Positions 61,063 through 64,000 of a stretch of 64,000 nt of DNA are shown piece after piece; the first letter of the stretch is position 1, and the number at the start of each line of letters is the position of its first letter. The translations under genes and the position numbers were made by a program. The stretch lies in contig CM045762.1 in NCBI GenBank assembly GCA_025200525.1, positions 128,887,679 to 128,951,678 on the forward strand. Direction: 5' to 3'. The DNA comes from Camellia lanceoleosa. Lineage: Eukaryota > Streptophyta > Magnoliopsida > Ericales > Theaceae. The notes below the pieces were generated by a model, which was given only the letters and a program-made list of their open reading frames with translations, had not been told where the DNA came from and did not search any database.

Positions 61063-64000
61063 ATGGATTTCTTGATTTGGAAGTGCAGAGGAGCAGGTAA
61101 CAAACGTTTTAAGAGGAATATGAGAGAATTAGTTCAGATTCACAAGTCGGATTTATTAGTTCTTATGGAGACCAAAGTGGAGTTTAGTTCTATGGGCATG
61201 TTCTTCAATAGAATGGGGTTTACCACTTCAGCGCATGTGGACCCTATTAGCAGTGGGGAATCTGGATGGTTTGGAACCCCAGTGTTGTGAATGTTCAAGT
61301 CACTAAAGCAAGTTCTCAACTAATAACTGTTAGAGTCTCTAGGCAAAATTACTATGACTGGATATTGTCAGCTGTCTATGCAAGCCCTAACACCAACAAG
61401 AGGGCTGAACTGTGGCAAACTCTTGAAGATACTGCTCAATCCATGTCTGAGCTTTCGGTTATAGCCGATTTCAATGATTTTGCTACTCGACAGAGAAGAG
61501 AAGCTTGTTGGGGGGTCAAAACCAAAGCCAGAGCCAGGACCAGAGAAGAACTAAAAAATTCTTGGATAGAATGAACAACTGCAACTTGATGGATTTGGGA
61601 TGTACTGGGCCTAGGTTAACTTGGACAAACAACAGGAAAGGGTGGGCAAATACCATGGTAAGGTTAGATAGAGCTATGTGGAATATAGAATAGAGGTCTA
61701 CCTTTCATGAAGGATTGGTTCAAAATCTTCCTCGTACCTACTCTGATCATTCACCTCTGATGATTTTCACCCAAGGTAAGGCTTCCCCTTCTCCTAGAGG
61801 TAACTCTTTTAAATTTATGGTTGCTTGGATTTCTTATACTGACTTTCAATCTGTGGTGGAGAGCAATTGGGTTAACTCACCTCCCTCTCTTATGGATAAA
61901 CTGGAGAAACTAGCTTGTAAGGCTAGTGATTGGAATAAAGATAAGTTTGGAAATATTTTCAGAAATAAGAGGTGGTTAATAGGGAGGATTGAAGGTATTC
62001 AGAAATCCCAAAATTATAATTATTCCCACAACCTCCACCTCCTGAAGATGGATCTCATTGAGCAGTACAATAAAATCCTCTATCAAGAGAAGCTACTGTG
62101 GTTTCAAAAGTCTAGATCCAACTAGATTACCCAAGGGGATAGAAACACCAAGTTCTTCCGCCTTTCCACCTTGACCAAAAGGAGGAAATGTAAAATTAGG
62201 ACTCAAGAATGAGAGTGGTATTTGGATTGATAACATTGATGCTTTGAAATCCATGATTTTTTATTATTTTGTGGAACACTTTTAGAGTACTCTAACTATC
62301 CAACTGGATCATTGGAATAACCTCACTCTTGATGTGATTAGGCAGGAGGATAATGATGAGTTGTCTGGAGAGATCACTAGGAATGAAATATGGAGGGTTG
62401 GGAAAAACATTAAGGCCTTCAAAGCCCCTGGCCGAGATGGTTTCCAAGCTATTTTCTATCATACCTATTGGGAGACTGTTGGTCCCACTGTGTGTGAGTT
62501 TGTCAAAAATTGCTTTGCTACCAGCTCCATATGCCACCAGATCAATAGAACTCTTATTGCTCTTATTCCCAAAATTGAGAACCGTGAGACTATCAAATAG
62601 TTCTGCCCCATAAGCCTCTGTAATGTGTCCTATAAAATCATTTCCAAAATCCTTGTTGGGTGAATCAAACCACTCTTGAATAAAATTGTTAGCCCCAACT
62701 AGTGTAGCTTTGTTCCTGGTAGATTCACGAATGACAATATCATTATAACCCAAGAGACCATTCATACCTTAAAACATAAAAAAAGGAAACTTTGGGGAAT
62801 GATACTGAAGATTGATTTGGAAAAAGTTTGTGATAACATATCTTGGGACTTCCTTGAACATACTTTGAGGGAGTTAAAGTTCCAGAATAGCTTCATTGAG
62901 CTTGTGATGTGTTGTGTCACTTCTGTTTCTACTGTTGTATTGTGGAATGGTGAACCCTTGCCAGATTTTAAACCTACAAGGGGGTTGAGACAGGGTGACC
63001 CCCTCTCCTCCTATTTATTTGTGTTGTGTATGGAAAGGCTATCTAATATGATCAGATCCAAGGCCGAGAATAAGGTGTGGAAAGGGGTTCAAGTTGCTAA
63101 GGGTGGACCATGCCTGACACACTTATTCTTTGCTGATGATCTAATGTTTTTTGCTAAAGCTAATATCAATAATTGTGATACAATTATGAATGTCATGAAT
63201 GAGTTTTGTGAGATCTCTGGTTTGAAAGTCAATGCCCATAAATCCAAATTGTATGTTTTCCCTAACACTAATAGAAGGAATGCTAGAGATGAGTTTCAAA
63301 TGTGGCATTCCTTTGACTGATGATTTGGGGAAATACCTTAGAGTTACCCTTATTCATGGTAGAGTGAATAGAGGCACTTCAACACAAAATTGTAAAAAAT
63401 GCAAAAGAGGCTAGCTGGTTGGAAAACTAGTGTGCTATCGTTAGCAGGTAGAACAACACCCATTCAATCCGTTAGTTCTGCTTTGCCTGCATACACAATG
63501 CAGACTATGGATGTGCCCATTAAAGTGTGTAATGACATTGACAGACTCAACAGGAATTTTCTGTGGGGTGACACCCTGGAAAAAAGGAAAATGCATTTAG
63601 TCAAATGGGAACAGGTTTGCCATTTAAAAAAACTGGGTGGACTTGGGATTAGGAAAACCAGAAATCAAAACTTGGCTTTACTTACTAAGTTGAGTTGGAA
63701 ACTGATTTGTGAAGAAGGTGCCTTGTGGAAAGATGTCCTTAAGAATAAATATCTTAAGACAACAAACTTGAATGGTTGGCCTAGAAATAGGCTTGCTTCT
63801 CATGTGTGGAGGGGCATTTTGAAAACCAGAAACACCTTGAGGAAAGGTGTGAAATGGGAGATTAGTAATGGTAAGAATGTGGATTTGTGGAGGGACTGGT
63901 GGTGTGGTGATAAGCCATTTGTTGAGTTTGTTCCTCAGACTCTGCAAAATCAACTTGTTGGTACTAAAAATGTTTCAATGCACAATCTGGTTAATGAGCA
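61063..64000 (+). pseudogene. LINE ORF2: endonuclease and reverse transcriptase
   Basis: ATG at 61063 opens MDFLIWKCRGAGNKRFK, an APE-type endonuclease start. The usual catalytic Asn (WNCRG) is Lys in both copies, which would impair cleavage. METK and ADFNDFA follow. The endonuclease breaks frame at about 61255 and 61570. RT motifs: IKAFKAPGRDGFQAIFYHTY-like (about 62410-62470), then an open piece 62799-63320. That piece carries LKIDLEKVCDNISWDF, LRQGDPLSSYLF and the catalytic FADD (about 63131-63142). The conserved KAYDxxxW block reads EKVCDNISW. A frameshift follows at about 63290. Not functional as written, but fewer breaks than the block A copy. Confidence 0.85.

Larger units (their letters stand above)
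48037..64000 (+). repeat. Block B of the large direct duplication
   Basis: Partner of 1-15780 in the same order and orientation, about 48.0-48.2 kb apart, continuing past the window end. CTG, CAG and CTCGAG motifs are intact here and reading frames are longer, so this copy is the better reference for interpreting block A. Confidence 0.97.
59034..64000 (+). mobile_element. L1-type LINE (block B copy), runs off the window
   Basis: Same element as 10890-16961; the window ends inside ORF2 after the RT domain. ORF1 and ORF2 are separated by about 0.95 kb that includes a Pro/Ser/Thr-rich segment (60387-60794), probably the ORF1 C-terminal part in another frame. Confidence 0.9.

Overview
The window is transposon-dense plant nuclear DNA. 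The evidence is plant-type chromovirus-like Gypsy, Tork-like Copia, L1-type LINE and CACTA elements, AT-rich spacers, (TTG)n and (TA)n microsatellites, and captured exons of plant genes. I see no intact host gene, tRNA, rRNA or CRISPR array. A run of exactly 100 N at 42413-42512 shows this is a scaffold join between two contigs.

Layout. (1) 1-16979 is block A: a Copia gag/protease end and its LTR, an orphan RNase H-like fragment, a degraded Gypsy LTR split by a 2.6-kb CACTA element carrying host exons, a 2.2-kb Gypsy LTR, a Copia-like solo LTR, a MITE, and a full-length ~6.1-kb LINE bounded by an 18-bp target-site duplication. (2) 16980-21091 is AT-rich spacer with a MITE-like inverted repeat, CACTA-like subterminal repeats and a microsatellite. 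(3) 21092-40226 is a Gypsy element on + that is split by a second Gypsy element on - at 23622-32949. (4) 40240-41760 is a broken CACTA (TNP2-type) transposase. (5) After the N gap comes the 3' end of a third Gypsy element with a 2.5-kb LTR containing a 38-bp minisatellite (42513-46496). Its LTR cuts directly into a Copia pol. (6) 46497-64000 is that Copia followed by block B, a second copy of block A in the same order and orientation, running off the end of the window inside the LINE.

The most striking property is the relation between blocks A and B (1-15780 against 48037-64000). They share every insertion, but block A differs in dense patches, and the differences are not ordinary mutations. 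CTG tends to be read as TCG or CCG, ACAG as ACGT, CTCGAG as CCGAG, and G/C runs lose bases. The duplicated target site of the LINE gives an internal control inside block A: one copy reads CTG and the other TCG. The same signature appears in the unique 21-42 kb region, in a primer-binding site and in a tandem array. I infer uncorrected long-read consensus error, possibly at CHG-methylated cytosines, and suspect that the duplication may be partly or wholly an assembly product. Reading frames in 1-42412 should therefore not be taken at face value.

The best biological lead is the CACTA element. It carries an exon resembling the GINS subunit SLD5, an exon resembling the start of a SAWADEE (SHH-type) chromatin-reader domain, and one or two unidentified exon-like pieces, all in the same orientation between CACTACTA termini with a 3-bp AAA duplication. 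I found no undescribed coding system beyond this.
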